Shown here piece after piece: positions 9,273 through 18,891 of a stretch of 64,000 bases of DNA. The notes under the pieces were generated by a model. The model worked only from the letters and a program-made list of their open reading frames with translations, was not told the origin of the DNA and did no database searches. This stretch comes from Stutzerimonas xanthomarina DSM 18231 (GTDB lineage: Bacteria; Pseudomonadota; Gammaproteobacteria; Pseudomonadales; Pseudomonadaceae), in contig NZ_FQXA01000003.1 in assembly GCF_900129835.1 (NCBI RefSeq), forward strand, positions 62,001 to 126,000, read 5' to 3'. The stretch's first letter is position 1; each line of letters begins with the position of its first letter. The position numbers and the translations under genes were made by a program.

Positions 9273-11483
9273 ATGACCACCATGCCCCGACCCATCTATG
9301 AAACAAAAGAGGACAAGGACATTGACTTGGCCCACCTCTTTGACACGTTTCTAAACAATCGCGCGCTGATACTCACCATCACGGGGTTTTTCGCCGCGCT
9401 AGGCGTTGCCTATGCCCTGCTCGCGACGCCGGTGTACCTCGCCAGCGCAATGATTCAGATCCAGCCGAAAGGCGGCTTGCCCAGCCTCACCGACGTGGTC
9501 GGCACCGCCCCAGCCGTTTCGCCAGCCCAGACCGAGATCGCCCTGCTCAAGTCGCGTTCGGTGGTCGGCGGAGCGGTCCAGGACTTGAATCTTGACATCA
9601 TCATCGAGCCTCATCATTTCCCGGTCGTAGGCGGTTATATCTTTCGTCGATTCGAGCCCACTGAGGAAGGTGAGCTGGGCTGGTATCCAGAAGGCTTCGA
9701 ATCCTACGCCTGGGGCGGCGAGTCGCTGCGAGTCACGCAGCTGATCGTGCCGGACAAAATGCATGGCGAAGAACTGACACTGGAAGCTGCTGAAAACAAC
9801 GGATTCATCCTGCGTGACACCGACGGCGAAGTGGTGGTGCAAGGCGTCATCGGCGAGCCGATCGAGACCCCGGATTACGGCATTACCGTGGCGGAGATGA
9901 ATGCACGGCCAGGCACCACTTTTACGGTGATCAAGAACCGCACCTACGCGACCACTGAGGATTACCAGAATCGCCTGAACGCCGGTGAGCGCGGCAAGCA
10001 GTCGGGCATCCTCAACGTGACTCTGGAAGGCACCGACCCAGAAAAAGCGGTCAAGGTGCTTGAGGCGGTAGCCCAGCGCTACGTCGATCAGAACATTGCG
10101 CGAAATGCGGCCGAAGCGACCCAGAGTCTGGAATTTCTGAGCGAGCAGGTTCCAGAGGTCCGCAAGAAACTTGACGCCGCCCAGACCGCCCTGAACGAGT
10201 TCCAAACCGGCAACCGCTCCGTGGATATTTCGGCGGAAACCCAGTCGGTGCTCGACCGCATCGTGGATCTGGAAAGCCAGATTTCCGAGCAGAACCTCAA
10301 GCGTACCGAGATGGAAAGCCGCTTCACCCGTCAGCATCCAAATTTCCAGGCACTGATGAATCAGATCAATCAGTTGCAAGCGCAAAAAACTGAATTGGAG
10401 AAGCAAATTGGCACCCTGCCGTCTACTCAACAGGAACTGCTGCGCCTGAACCGCGATGTCGAGGTGTCCTCCGAAACCTATTCGATGCTGCTGAACAAGA
10501 CGCAGGAGCTGGACATCATCCGCGCCGGGACCGTCGGCAACGTTCGCATCGTTGACCACGCTGCGGCGGATATCGACGAGCCGATCAAGCCCAACAAGCC
10601 GCTGATCGTCATCGTCGCTACGCTGCTTGGCGGAATTATTGCCGTCGCCTTCGTATATGTTCGTGAAGCCCTGAAGCGTGGCGTCGAAAATCCTGAAGAG
10701 ATCGAGCGTGTAGGCATCCCTGTGTACGCAGCGATTCCGTTCAGCGAGAAACAGGGATTGCTGGAAAAACGCCTGGCGAATTTCAAGCGGGACAAGAGCA
10801 GCGCTTCGTATCTGCTTTCGATCAACGATCCAGCCGACCTCGCGACCGAAGCGATGCGCAGCCTGCGTACCAGCTTGCACTTCGCGATGATCGAAGCGAA
10901 AAACAACATCCTCATGATCACTGGACCAAGCCCAGCAGTGGGCAAGTCATTCGTGACCAGCAACCTTGCCGCCGTTATCGCGCAGTCTGGCAAGAAGGTG
11001 CTGCTGATCGACGCCGACATGCGCAAGGGCTATCTGCACAAAGTCATGCGCTGCCAGGGTGAGAAAGGCCTCTCCGACATCCTGTCCGGCCGTATCACCC
11101 TGTTCGATGCCATCCAGAAAACCCAGCTGAACAATCTGCATGTGATCACCCACGGCCAGCTACCGCCAAACCCATCGGAGCTGCTGATGCACGAGAACTT
11201 CTCGCGCTTCGTAAAAGAGATCAGCAGCATGTATGACTTGGTGATTTTCGATACTCCACCGATCCTGGCCGTAACCGACGCCGCACTGGTCGGTAGCCAG
11301 GCCGGCACCACCCTGATGGTGACGCGCTACGGGCTGAACGGCGTGAAGGAAATCGAGTTCGCCAAACGACGTCTTGAGCAAAACGGGCTTTTGGTCAAGG
11401 GCGTTATCTTCAATGCCGTCATACGCAAGGCGTCAACTTATAGCGAGTACGGTTACTACCAGTACGAGTATCAGAGCAAGTAA
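9273..11483 (+). CDS. wzc: Polysaccharide co-polymerase / tyrosine autokinase (Wzc)
   Basis: Inner-membrane chain-length regulator and BY-kinase that joins Wza to form the export channel. The 736 residues have a short cytoplasmic N-terminus and a first membrane helix (about 30-52). A long periplasmic Wzz domain with coiled-coil segments follows (about 55-445; EQVPEVRKKLDAAQTALNEF), with a GNVRIVDHA-type return and a second helix (about 447-470). The cytoplasmic kinase has Walker A GPSPAVGKS (551-559, K558), Walker A' VLLIDADMRKG and Walker B LVIFDTPP. The tail YSEYGYYQYEYQSK holds the tyrosine cluster for autophosphorylation. AAGGAAC precedes the ATG. Domain order is complete, a single-chain proteobacterial BY-kinase. 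Confidence 0.94.
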   Translation: MTTMPRPIYETKEDKDIDLAHLFDTFLNNRALILTITGFFAALGVAYALLATPVYLASAMIQIQPKGGLPSLTDVVGTAPAVSPAQTEIALLKSRSVVGGAVQDLNLDIIIEPHHFPVVGGYIFRRFEPTEEGELGWYPEGFESYAWGGESLRVTQLIVPDKMHGEELTLEAAENNGFILRDTDGEVVVQGVIGEPIETPDYGITVAEMNARPGTTFTVIKNRTYATTEDYQNRLNAGERGKQSGILNVTLEGTDPEKAVKVLEAVAQRYVDQNIARNAAEATQSLEFLSEQVPEVRKKLDAAQTALNEFQTGNRSVDISAETQSVLDRIVDLESQISEQNLKRTEMESRFTRQHPNFQALMNQINQLQAQKTELEKQIGTLPSTQQELLRLNRDVEVSSETYSMLLNKTQELDIIRAGTVGNVRIVDHAAADIDEPIKPNKPLIVIVATLLGGIIAVAFVYVREALKRGVENPEEIERVGIPVYAAIPFSEKQGLLEKRLANFKRDKSSASYLLSINDPADLATEAMRSLRTSLHFAMIEAKNNILMITGPSPAVGKSFVTSNLAAVIAQSGKKVLLIDADMRKGYLHKVMRCQGEKGLSDILSGRITLFDAIQKTQLNNLHVITHGQLPPNPSELLMHENFSRFVKEISSMYDLVIFDTPPILAVTDAALVGSQAGTTLMVTRYGLNGVKEIEFAKRRLEQNGLLVKGVIFNAVIRKASTYSEYGYYQYEYQSK

Positions 11484-11547
11484 CGCTTTCCTGGCTTGCC
11501 AGTTTCAGGAAATCCAGCTCTGCCGCTAATCACCCCGTGCTGCTAAC

Positions 11548-11582
11548 CGAACCGTTTCCCGATAACACAGGGGAGCGGTTCG
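11548..11582 (+). promoter_or_regulatory. Strong RNA hairpin between wzc and the GH5 gene
   Basis: CGAACCGTTTCCC (11548-11560) pairs with GGGGAGCGGTTCG (11570-11582) around a nine-base loop. That is thirteen pairs, two of them G-U. No uridine run follows, so it does not look like a classical intrinsic terminator. It may be a processing or stability element, a Rho-linked attenuator, or the end of the priming/export mRNA. Confidence 0.5.
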
Positions 11583-11652
11583 CATTATGCAATCGGCTGA
11601 ATATCAAATAGGCCGTCGAGTTGACAGCGATCCTTTGGAGATAATGGTCATC

Positions 11653-12711
11653 ATGGAACGTCGCCCCCTTTCTCTGCTGTTTTACACCGCGAGGTTTGTA
11701 GCCAGCTTGGCCCTTGCCGGCTGTGTGTCGCTTGTACAAGCTCAGCCCAGCGAACATACAGGCATCGACTTGATCGGCATTAATATGTCGGGTGCGAACT
11801 TCGCTCCACATATCACGCCAGGCAAGGTCGGTACCAACTACTTTTATCCGGAAGAAAAGTACTTCGAATATTATGCAAGCAAGAATATTCGCCTGATTCG
11901 GTTCCCGTTCATCTGGGAACGCCTGCAACATGATCTATACAAGGGCGTCAATTTCGACCAGATGCGGCTGCTCCGACGGACCCTCGACTTCGCCGCCAAA
12001 CATGACCAGCAAGTTATCCTGGATATGCATAACTATGGCCGATATAAGGGCAAGCTGATCGGATCACCGCAGGTTCCTTACGAAGCCTACGCAAATGTAT
12101 GGCGCAAGCTTGCGAAGGAATTCAAAGACCATCCCGCATTGTTGGGCTACGACATCATGAACGAGCCCCACTCCACTGACGGGCTGTGGCCCGCTGCGGC
12201 CCAGGCGGCCGTCGATGCCATCCGCCAAGTGGACATGGACAGTTTGATTTTCGTCGAAGGCGACCGCTGGGCGAGCACCTTTCACTGGCGTTACGTCAAT
12301 GAAGACTTTCTTATCAATGATCCGGCAGACAAGACCATTTACGAGGGTCACCTATACCTCGACAAAGATTTCTCCGGGCGTTATGCAAAAGACGAAGTGG
12401 TCGATCCAATGTTGGGCGTTGAGCGTGTTCGCCCGTTCGTCGAGTGGCTAAAGGAAAACAACCTGAAGGGTTTCCTCGGCGAGTACGGTGTACCTGGGCA
12501 CTCAGAGTCAATGCTGGTCGCCATGGATAACCTCCTCGACTACCTCAACGAAAACTGCATGCCAAGTGCTTACTGGGCAGGCGGTCCGGGCTGGGGGAAA
12601 TACGTGTTGGCTGTCGAGCCTGTCGATGGAAAGGACAGACCTCAGATGGAGATTTTACAGAAGCATATTTCCAATAGCTGCACGGAATATGGCCCTAACC
12701 AGCAGCCTTGA
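11653..12711 (+). CDS. Glycoside hydrolase family 5 (cellulase-like), exported
   Basis: A retaining endo-glycanase likely acting in the periplasm or at the outer membrane on the locus's own polysaccharide. The 352-residue product has an N-terminal export signal containing LALAGC, a possible lipobox, so it may be a lipoprotein; alternatively signal peptidase I cuts near VQAQ. Then comes a GH5 barrel: RLIRFPFIWERL, LDMHNYGRY, acid/base E171 in DIMNEPH, an EGHLYLD strand with a conserved His, and nucleophile E277 in FLGEYGVPG. The start is uncertain: GGAG (11637-11640) is 3 bases before ATG 11644 and 12 before ATG 11653. Glycosidases inside Wzy-type loci usually trim or release polymer. Specificity unknown. 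Confidence 0.85.
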   Translation: MERRPLSLLFYTARFVASLALAGCVSLVQAQPSEHTGIDLIGINMSGANFAPHITPGKVGTNYFYPEEKYFEYYASKNIRLIRFPFIWERLQHDLYKGVNFDQMRLLRRTLDFAAKHDQQVILDMHNYGRYKGKLIGSPQVPYEAYANVWRKLAKEFKDHPALLGYDIMNEPHSTDGLWPAAAQAAVDAIRQVDMDSLIFVEGDRWASTFHWRYVNEDFLINDPADKTIYEGHLYLDKDFSGRYAKDEVVDPMLGVERVRPFVEWLKENNLKGFLGEYGVPGHSESMLVAMDNLLDYLNENCMPSAYWAGGPGWGKYVLAVEPVDGKDRPQMEILQKHISNSCTEYGPNQQP

Positions 12712-12864
12712 AGAGCCTCCTTTGCCTTGCTGGCTACGGCTGGCGGCATTGCCCGTGCCGAACAATGTGAAGCTGTTCAGAAAGATTTCAGCGAAACCCG
12801 AAAAATTTACGCAACCCTGCCCGCAGTCGCTTGTCCAAATTCGACCATACATCGAGCGGCTTAA
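12708..12864 (+). pseudogene. Possible frameshifted remnant of a small secreted protein
   Basis: Directly after the GH5 stop, a TTG-initiated frame reads (L)KSLL. One base later the next frame continues FALLATAGGIARA, then EQCEAVQKDFSETRKIYA and two further cysteine/proline-containing segments before TAA at 12864. Removing one T from the TTT near 12721 would join them into a textbook signal peptide with an ARA cleavage site and a short mature domain. This suggests a recently broken gene. No homology is recognised, and the reading could be chance. The rest of the gap to 13066 shows no coding signal. Confidence 0.35.
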
Positions 12865-13066
12865 TGCGAGCGGAACTCAAATGACCTAGCGGCTATCGAA
12901 ACCGGTTGTTCACAGACTCATTTACCGGGGTCGGATTGATAAAGGCGCTTAAGCGGTCAGCGATTCGTAGAGTAACGCACCGAAGGCAACGATATGGCAA
13001 TGCTAAAGCTTGAGTTTGTTGCGACGTAGTTAATCTGGAACGGAAATGCACCTAAGGACTCAGGTG

Positions 13067-14323
13067 ATGACAAACATCAGCTCAAAATTTTTCTTTTTGC
13101 CGTTGACCGTGCTGGCGATTGCCTTGCACTTTTCGGTGTTCGGGGACAGCACGCACAACCCGGTCGGTTTCAAGTTCCTCAACGAAGCTTATCTGGCTAT
13201 CTGCCTGGGCTTTGCGCTTCTATTGATTCTTGCCAGTACCGAGGACGCGTCCAGAGAGTTTCGCATCCTGATGTACTACGCTTTTTACAGCGTTGTCGTA
13301 TTTACCGTGCTCCCGGCCATCTTTTCGTTTTATACCTTCGGCCAACCCATCGCATATGGCTTAATCGAAGAACGCCGGATTCTCTTTACATTCGGTTTCG
13401 TACCGCTGCTATTGCTCACCAAGTATGTCAGCACGCGCCAGTTCGAGCATGCATTAATTTACGCCGCACTGATCGCTATAGCCCTGTCCTGGGGTTTCAA
13501 GTTCGGGCTGGTTCCGGATTTGCGCGAGGAGCAAACCTCATGGGACCGCCCGGACCGCTCGTCCATAGGGCCGTTTCTGATCTGTTTCGCCTATTTCTAT
13601 TGCATTCAAGTCTGGGCAAGAGGCAAGTCGCCAATCAATGGCGAACAGCGACAACGAAAGCTTTATCTCATTATCGCGGCCGTGCTGTTGCTGACCTTGG
13701 TGTTCGCAACGCAGACTCGCCAATTGATCGTGCTATGCCTGGCATTCACGCTGTTTTCGCTACGGGCCAAGGCAATCATCTGGGCTGCCTCTCTTTGCGT
13801 GTTGTTGTCACCGCTGTTTCTTTATCCAGACCTGCTCGAAATTCTCGGCCTGAATGTCGAGTTTTACGAGAACAGCCTGGACGGCGACGTAGAGGATGGC
13901 GTGCGACCGCATACAATCGCCTCCGTATTCAGCCATTTGAGCCTGGTTAACTGGCTTCCCAGCGGATCCTTGTCGCTGATGTGGCAGGACGGCTTCATCC
14001 CCTATTTCGGTGAACACTTCTTTCTCTCTGATATCGGCATCATTGGCACCCTGTTTCGCTTTGGTTTTCTCACTTTTCTGCTGGTCCCCTTGACCCTGTT
14101 CATCTATCGACGAGTTGCCCGCAGCATTAACGCCGATATGGAGTTCACCTATGCGGTGATGTTGGCCTTCTTTGTGATATGGCCACTTAACGGCCTGTTC
14201 GAATATACGCAGCCAGTTATTTGTATGCTTTTCGTACTACACGCTCTACGGGCACGCCATCTTCGCAGCAAGGAACGAGTACATGAACGTCGCACTTATT
14301 CTCAACTACAAAGCTGCTACTGA
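13067..14323 (+). CDS. O-antigen ligase/polymerase-like membrane protein (Wzy candidate)
   Basis: A 418-residue polytopic inner-membrane protein with about ten hydrophobic segments. A larger periplasmic loop lies about residues 265-335, between FLYPDLLEILGL and the SDIGIIGTLFRFG segment. The layout and the motif SDIGIIG near the end resemble the O-antigen ligase/Wzy polymerase superfamily, whose members share topology and little sequence. In this locus it is the only Wzy candidate and would polymerise undecaprenyl-linked repeat units. The ATG at 13067 lies behind AAGGACTCAGGTG; an ATG at 13046 is possible. It overlaps the next gene by 41 bases, indicating translational coupling. Confidence 0.75.
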   Translation: MTNISSKFFFLPLTVLAIALHFSVFGDSTHNPVGFKFLNEAYLAICLGFALLLILASTEDASREFRILMYYAFYSVVVFTVLPAIFSFYTFGQPIAYGLIEERRILFTFGFVPLLLLTKYVSTRQFEHALIYAALIAIALSWGFKFGLVPDLREEQTSWDRPDRSSIGPFLICFAYFYCIQVWARGKSPINGEQRQRKLYLIIAAVLLLTLVFATQTRQLIVLCLAFTLFSLRAKAIIWAASLCVLLSPLFLYPDLLEILGLNVEFYENSLDGDVEDGVRPHTIASVFSHLSLVNWLPSGSLSLMWQDGFIPYFGEHFFLSDIGIIGTLFRFGFLTFLLVPLTLFIYRRVARSINADMEFTYAVMLAFFVIWPLNGLFEYTQPVICMLFVLHALRARHLRSKERVHERRTYSQLQSCY

Positions 14324-15167
14324 AACGATCAGCTGCGCTGAAAGCCTGCTCGAGCATTGCGCGACGATCAATCATATCGTCATCATAGACAATGACTCGC
14401 AGGACGGGTCGGCCATTGCATTTCAAAACTGGCTGGATGAAAAAGCTTATTCAAATGTGACGCTGCTCTGTAATCCAGAAAACAGCGGTTATGCAGGCGG
14501 CAACAACTATGGATTGCGCTGGGCGATGGAACATCTGCAGCCCGAGCATTTCTGGGTTATCAATAACGACACCTATGTAGACAGTGATGCGTTCTCACCG
14601 CTGCTGGAGGCGTTGCAGCGCAACAACCGTCAGTTTGTCGGCTCGCTCGTATTGAGTGCCGACACAGGTCGCCTGGAGTGCTACGGGGGCGGCAAGCTCT
14701 ATCCGATCCTAGGCAAGGCTCGACTACTCGGAAAAGATCAGAGCATCGAAGCATCTCAGCAGCAGAATCCACAGCACGCCCCAGATTACATCATGGGCTG
14801 CAGTCTGGCTTTTTCGGCTGCGTTGACTGAAGAAATCGGTTTGATGGATGAAGATTACTTCATGTATTTCGAAGAGGTGGATTGGCAATACCGTGCGAGA
14901 CGCTTTGGTATTTCAACGAGCGTGATTGCCGAAAGCCGCCTTTATCACTACGGCTCACTCAGTCTGGGGAACCGCTCGGCGTTTTATCACTACTACCGCA
15001 ACCGTGCAGCTACCCGTTTCAACAAGCGTTTCTACGGCCCGATATTTGCGGTCGTCTCCGCTTTTCTGCTTTCGGCCGTAACAACTATCAAGGAATACAA
15101 AAATCCCACCCTCGCCTGGTCAGGTATCAAGGGCGCCTTCAAGGGAGTAGCAATGAGTGTCGAGTGA
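14283..15167 (+). CDS. Glycosyltransferase family 2
   Basis: A 294-residue GT-A enzyme. The N-terminal nucleotide-sugar region reads NVALILNYKAATETISC and VIIDNDSQDGSA; NPENSGYAGGNNYGLRWAM is typical of the rhamnosyltransferase-like branch; the DXD region is VINNDTYVD. The later acceptor motif DEDYFMYFEEVDWQYRAR is also characteristic. One hydrophobic stretch near the C-terminus (IFAVVSAFLLSAVTT) may anchor it to the membrane. Since gmd and rmd lie downstream, a rhamnose substrate is a reasonable inference, not shown. It overlaps the polymerase gene upstream by 41 bases and the next transferase by 11. Confidence 0.87.
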   Translation: MNVALILNYKAATETISCAESLLEHCATINHIVIIDNDSQDGSAIAFQNWLDEKAYSNVTLLCNPENSGYAGGNNYGLRWAMEHLQPEHFWVINNDTYVDSDAFSPLLEALQRNNRQFVGSLVLSADTGRLECYGGGKLYPILGKARLLGKDQSIEASQQQNPQHAPDYIMGCSLAFSAALTEEIGLMDEDYFMYFEEVDWQYRARRFGISTSVIAESRLYHYGSLSLGNRSAFYHYYRNRAATRFNKRFYGPIFAVVSAFLLSAVTTIKEYKNPTLAWSGIKGAFKGVAMSVE

Positions 15168-15918
15168 TACTACTGCGTTCGGAATAGACTTCTATTCCGG
15201 CAATAAGAAGACTTTATTGACCTGCATACGCGAGGGAGTCAAGCAACCCTATTCGTTTGTGGTAACGCCGAACGTTGACCATCTCGTTCAACTGGAACAC
15301 GACGAACAGCTGCGCGACGCTTATCTCAAAGCGCGCTGGAGATTGTGTGACAGCCGCATCCTGGTGTCGCTGTTAAGTCGTCTGGGCGTACATCTGGATG
15401 AAGCTATTCCCGGCAGCGATTTGACGCTCGACCTGCTCAAATGGGCAGACCGGGACCGACTGCGAATTGTTCTGATCGGTTCAGCGACATCCGAAGCCTG
15501 CAAACTCAGAGCGCTCTATCCCGGCATATCCCTGTATCACTACAACCCACCGATGGGCTTTATAAAAAAGCCGGAAGAAGTGCAGCGTTGCTTGCAATTC
15601 GTTCGGGAGAATCCGTCGGAATTGGTTCTGTACGCGGTGGGTACGCCACGCGGTGAGGTCCTGGCTGCAGCCACACAACCTTATGAGCGCACCGGGATGG
15701 GCTTCAGTATCGGCGCCTCCATTTCGTTTGCGACGGGCACCATCAAGCGAGCCCCGAAGTGGATGCGGGAATACAAACTCGAATGGCTGCATCGCATGTG
15801 CATGGAGCCCCGCAGGCTAGCCAAACGCTATTGGGCAGATGCGGTGTATATCGTGCCTGCCTTCCTGCGGGAAAAAAGCGCCAGGCAGAAAGCCAGCCCA
15901 GCCAAACAGGAGTCTTGA
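15157..15918 (+). CDS. WecG/TagA/CpsF family glycosyltransferase (GT26)
   Basis: A 253-residue cytoplasmic, membrane-associated transferase. Family marks are FVVTPNVDHLVQL, the PGSDLTLDLL helix start, the Rossmann-like IVLIGSATSEACKLRALYPG, and the C-terminal GASISFATGTIKRAPKWMREYKLEWLHRM (shown in two parts here: GASISFATGTIKRAP, then KWMREYKLEWLHRM). Known members transfer ManNAc, ManNAcA or glucose/glucuronate to lipid-linked intermediates. Where many members have a DG(x)G acid motif this protein reads CDSRILVSLL, so substrate handling may differ. The start overlaps the GT2 gene by 11 bases. Sugar not predictable. Confidence 0.85.
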   Translation: MSSDTTAFGIDFYSGNKKTLLTCIREGVKQPYSFVVTPNVDHLVQLEHDEQLRDAYLKARWRLCDSRILVSLLSRLGVHLDEAIPGSDLTLDLLKWADRDRLRIVLIGSATSEACKLRALYPGISLYHYNPPMGFIKKPEEVQRCLQFVRENPSELVLYAVGTPRGEVLAAATQPYERTGMGFSIGASISFATGTIKRAPKWMREYKLEWLHRMCMEPRRLAKRYWADAVYIVPAFLREKSARQKASPAKQES

Positions 15919-17109
<1,191 letters not shown>

Positions 17110-17388
17110 GCGCCATCGGTTGGCAACGGCCGCTTTCGTTCCGGCATCTGCTGACGTCCGGTTACTCCACGCGGGTAACCACGCGCAATAGCCAGCCGGC
17201 GCATTAGCCCAGAGCGGTCTTGGTGGTTCCAGCGGTCGAGACAGGTTCTGCTGGAACACCGAGCCAGTACTGGGGTTGCGGGGCTGATCGTCCAACTGGC
17301 CGTCGACAGTCACCGGAACGCAGTGCCTCACGCCTATATTTGGCCTTGCATCGCCGTCGAAACTGGAACTCATCCTATCGGGAAGATC

Positions 17389-18309
17389 ATGCGTAAAGTG
17401 CTGATTACCGGCGTCACCGGTTTTACCGGCCGCTATATGGCAGAAGAACTCGCAGCCTGCGGCTACGAGGTTCATGGCCTCAGCTATCGCCAACCCGTCG
17501 GCAAGCTGCCTGCGGCTCTTTCAGCCGTCCATTGCTGTTCACTGAACAATACTGAGCTGCTACGAACCCTGCTGACTGAAATACGCCCGACCTACATCGT
17601 TCACCTGGCGGCGGTCTCGTTCGTCGCCCACAGCGATGCGGATGCAATCTACGCCGCCAACCTGCTCGGTACTCGCCACCTGCTGGAAGCGTTACGCACC
17701 ACTGCAACCGAGCTCGAAGGCGTGTTGCTCGCCAGTAGTGCAAACGTCTATGGGAACGCTACCGAAGGTGTCCTCGATGAATCATCGCCCTTTGCTCCGG
17801 CTAATGATTATGCCGTGAGCAAAGCTGCCATGGAGTTCCTCGCGAGGCTGTACCAGGATCGCTTGCCGCTGATAATCAGCCGTCCGTTCAACTACACGGG
17901 AGTTGGCCAGGCAGAGCAGTTCCTCATCCCGAAAATCGTGATGCACACGCGCCGTCGGGCTGCGGTCATCGAGCTCGGCAATCTGGATATCGCCCGTGAT
18001 TTCTGCGATGTCCGTCAGGTCGCCCAAGCCTATCGACGCCTGCTTGAAACACCTGCCGCGATTGGCCAGACCGTCAATATCTGCTCTGGGTCTGCCTACA
18101 CACTCGAATATGTCCTTGAGCAGGCAGCGGCTATCTCTGGCCATCGAATGGAGGTCAGGGTCAATCCGGCCTTCGTGCGCAGCGCGGATGTGAAGAACCT
18201 GTTCGGTAACCGAGCCAAACTGGATTCTCTGATCGGCGACATGTCCCGGATCGAATTGAAGGACACGCTGCGCTGGATGATCGAGCATCCCTCCGCGACC
18301 GACACATGA
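17389..18309 (+). CDS. rmd: GDP-6-deoxy-D-lyxo-4-hexulose reductase (Rmd)
   Basis: NAD(P)-dependent reductase that turns the Gmd product into GDP-D-rhamnose. The 306-residue extended SDR has the cofactor loop TGVTGFTGRYMAEEL, the catalytic serine region ASSANVYG and Y-x3-K in NDYAVSKAAMEF, and the sugar-binding SRPFNYTGVGQ. Rmd is preferred over a fucose synthase because of the immediately preceding gmd, the Pseudomonas context (A-band rhamnan chemistry) and the NYTGVGQ(A) motif; the reductase specificity is inference. The ATG at 17389 follows GGGAAGATC; an in-frame start at 17323 adds a non-homologous leader. Confidence 0.85.
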   Translation: MRKVLITGVTGFTGRYMAEELAACGYEVHGLSYRQPVGKLPAALSAVHCCSLNNTELLRTLLTEIRPTYIVHLAAVSFVAHSDADAIYAANLLGTRHLLEALRTTATELEGVLLASSANVYGNATEGVLDESSPFAPANDYAVSKAAMEFLARLYQDRLPLIISRPFNYTGVGQAEQFLIPKIVMHTRRRAAVIELGNLDIARDFCDVRQVAQAYRRLLETPAAIGQTVNICSGSAYTLEYVLEQAAAISGHRMEVRVNPAFVRSADVKNLFGNRAKLDSLIGDMSRIELKDTLRWMIEHPSATDT

Positions 18310-18321
18310 CTCAATCAGATT

Positions 18322-18372
18322 CATCGCCAAGGGTGAGGTAGCCAACCTAAAGCTATGGCGATGCGCTTTTTT
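18322..18372 (+). terminator. Probable terminator after rmd
   Basis: CATCGCCA (18322-18329) is complementary to TGGCGATG (18356-18363), followed by CG and CTTTTTT. The 26-base loop can fold further (GGT...ACC). The U run supports an intrinsic terminator closing the gmd-rmd transcript, though the long loop makes it less certain. Confidence 0.5.
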
Positions 18373-18891
18373 CTGACACTGAAGCAATGAGCGCAAGCTT
18401 GGCGTTGCCTACGGCCTGCTGCGTTCACTTGACGTCGATAGCAATTTGGTGGCTGCCAAGCGATCAGAGCTCCGGGCTCAAACCGCTGACCGCTCGTTAT
18501 CGCTACCTCCTATTTAGGCCTGCATCGGCGAGCTTTGCATTACCGCGGCATTTATGCACATCGCCGTGAACCGCAGAGAAACGGAGCGGTCTATGGCTAC
18601 TGTGAGCAACGCAGCGTCGGTTTTCCATCCGAAGAAAGGCGCTAAACAAAGGTTGAGCGGAACCTGCTCAGTGGCTCAATCGGCACTGATCTCACACGAG
18701 TCTGGAGGTAGACCTCACAGAGTTTGCAGTAGCGACACCGGAACAGCAGAGATTGGATGCGTCTGTTACACCGTCGAAACACGTTCGGCGATGGCGATAG
18801 ACGAGTCAGTGTTCGCTCGCTCCTTCAGGTAAAGGTGAATTGCGCTGTTTCACTTCGTAAAAACAACTATTCCGTCAAGGATGAAGAAACC
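18373..18891. promoter_or_regulatory. Long leader before wza
   Basis: About 520 bases without a convincing gene. One frame gives a 40-codon open stretch (18387-18520 region, reading GVAYGLLRSLDVDSNLVAAK in part) that could be a coding relic, but it has no start signal or recognised homology. The 11-mer CAGGTAAAGGT at 18826-18836 repeats one in the leader of the first EPS gene. AAGGATG precedes the wza ATG. This region presumably carries the wza promoter. Confidence 0.4.

Noticed and set aside
9399-10880. 493-codon open frame antisense to wzc
   Set aside because: Fully opposite a gene with clear family motifs. High-GC codon bias produces long antisense frames; the translation has no recognisable domains.
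11618-11650. TTGACA near a TAAT as a promoter for the GH5 gene
   Set aside because: The spacing between the candidate boxes is only 13-15 bp and the -10 would overlap the start codon region.
18387-18832. Two short plus-strand frames before wza
   Set aside because: No ribosome site and no homology. They fall in a leader region that shows other regulatory marks.
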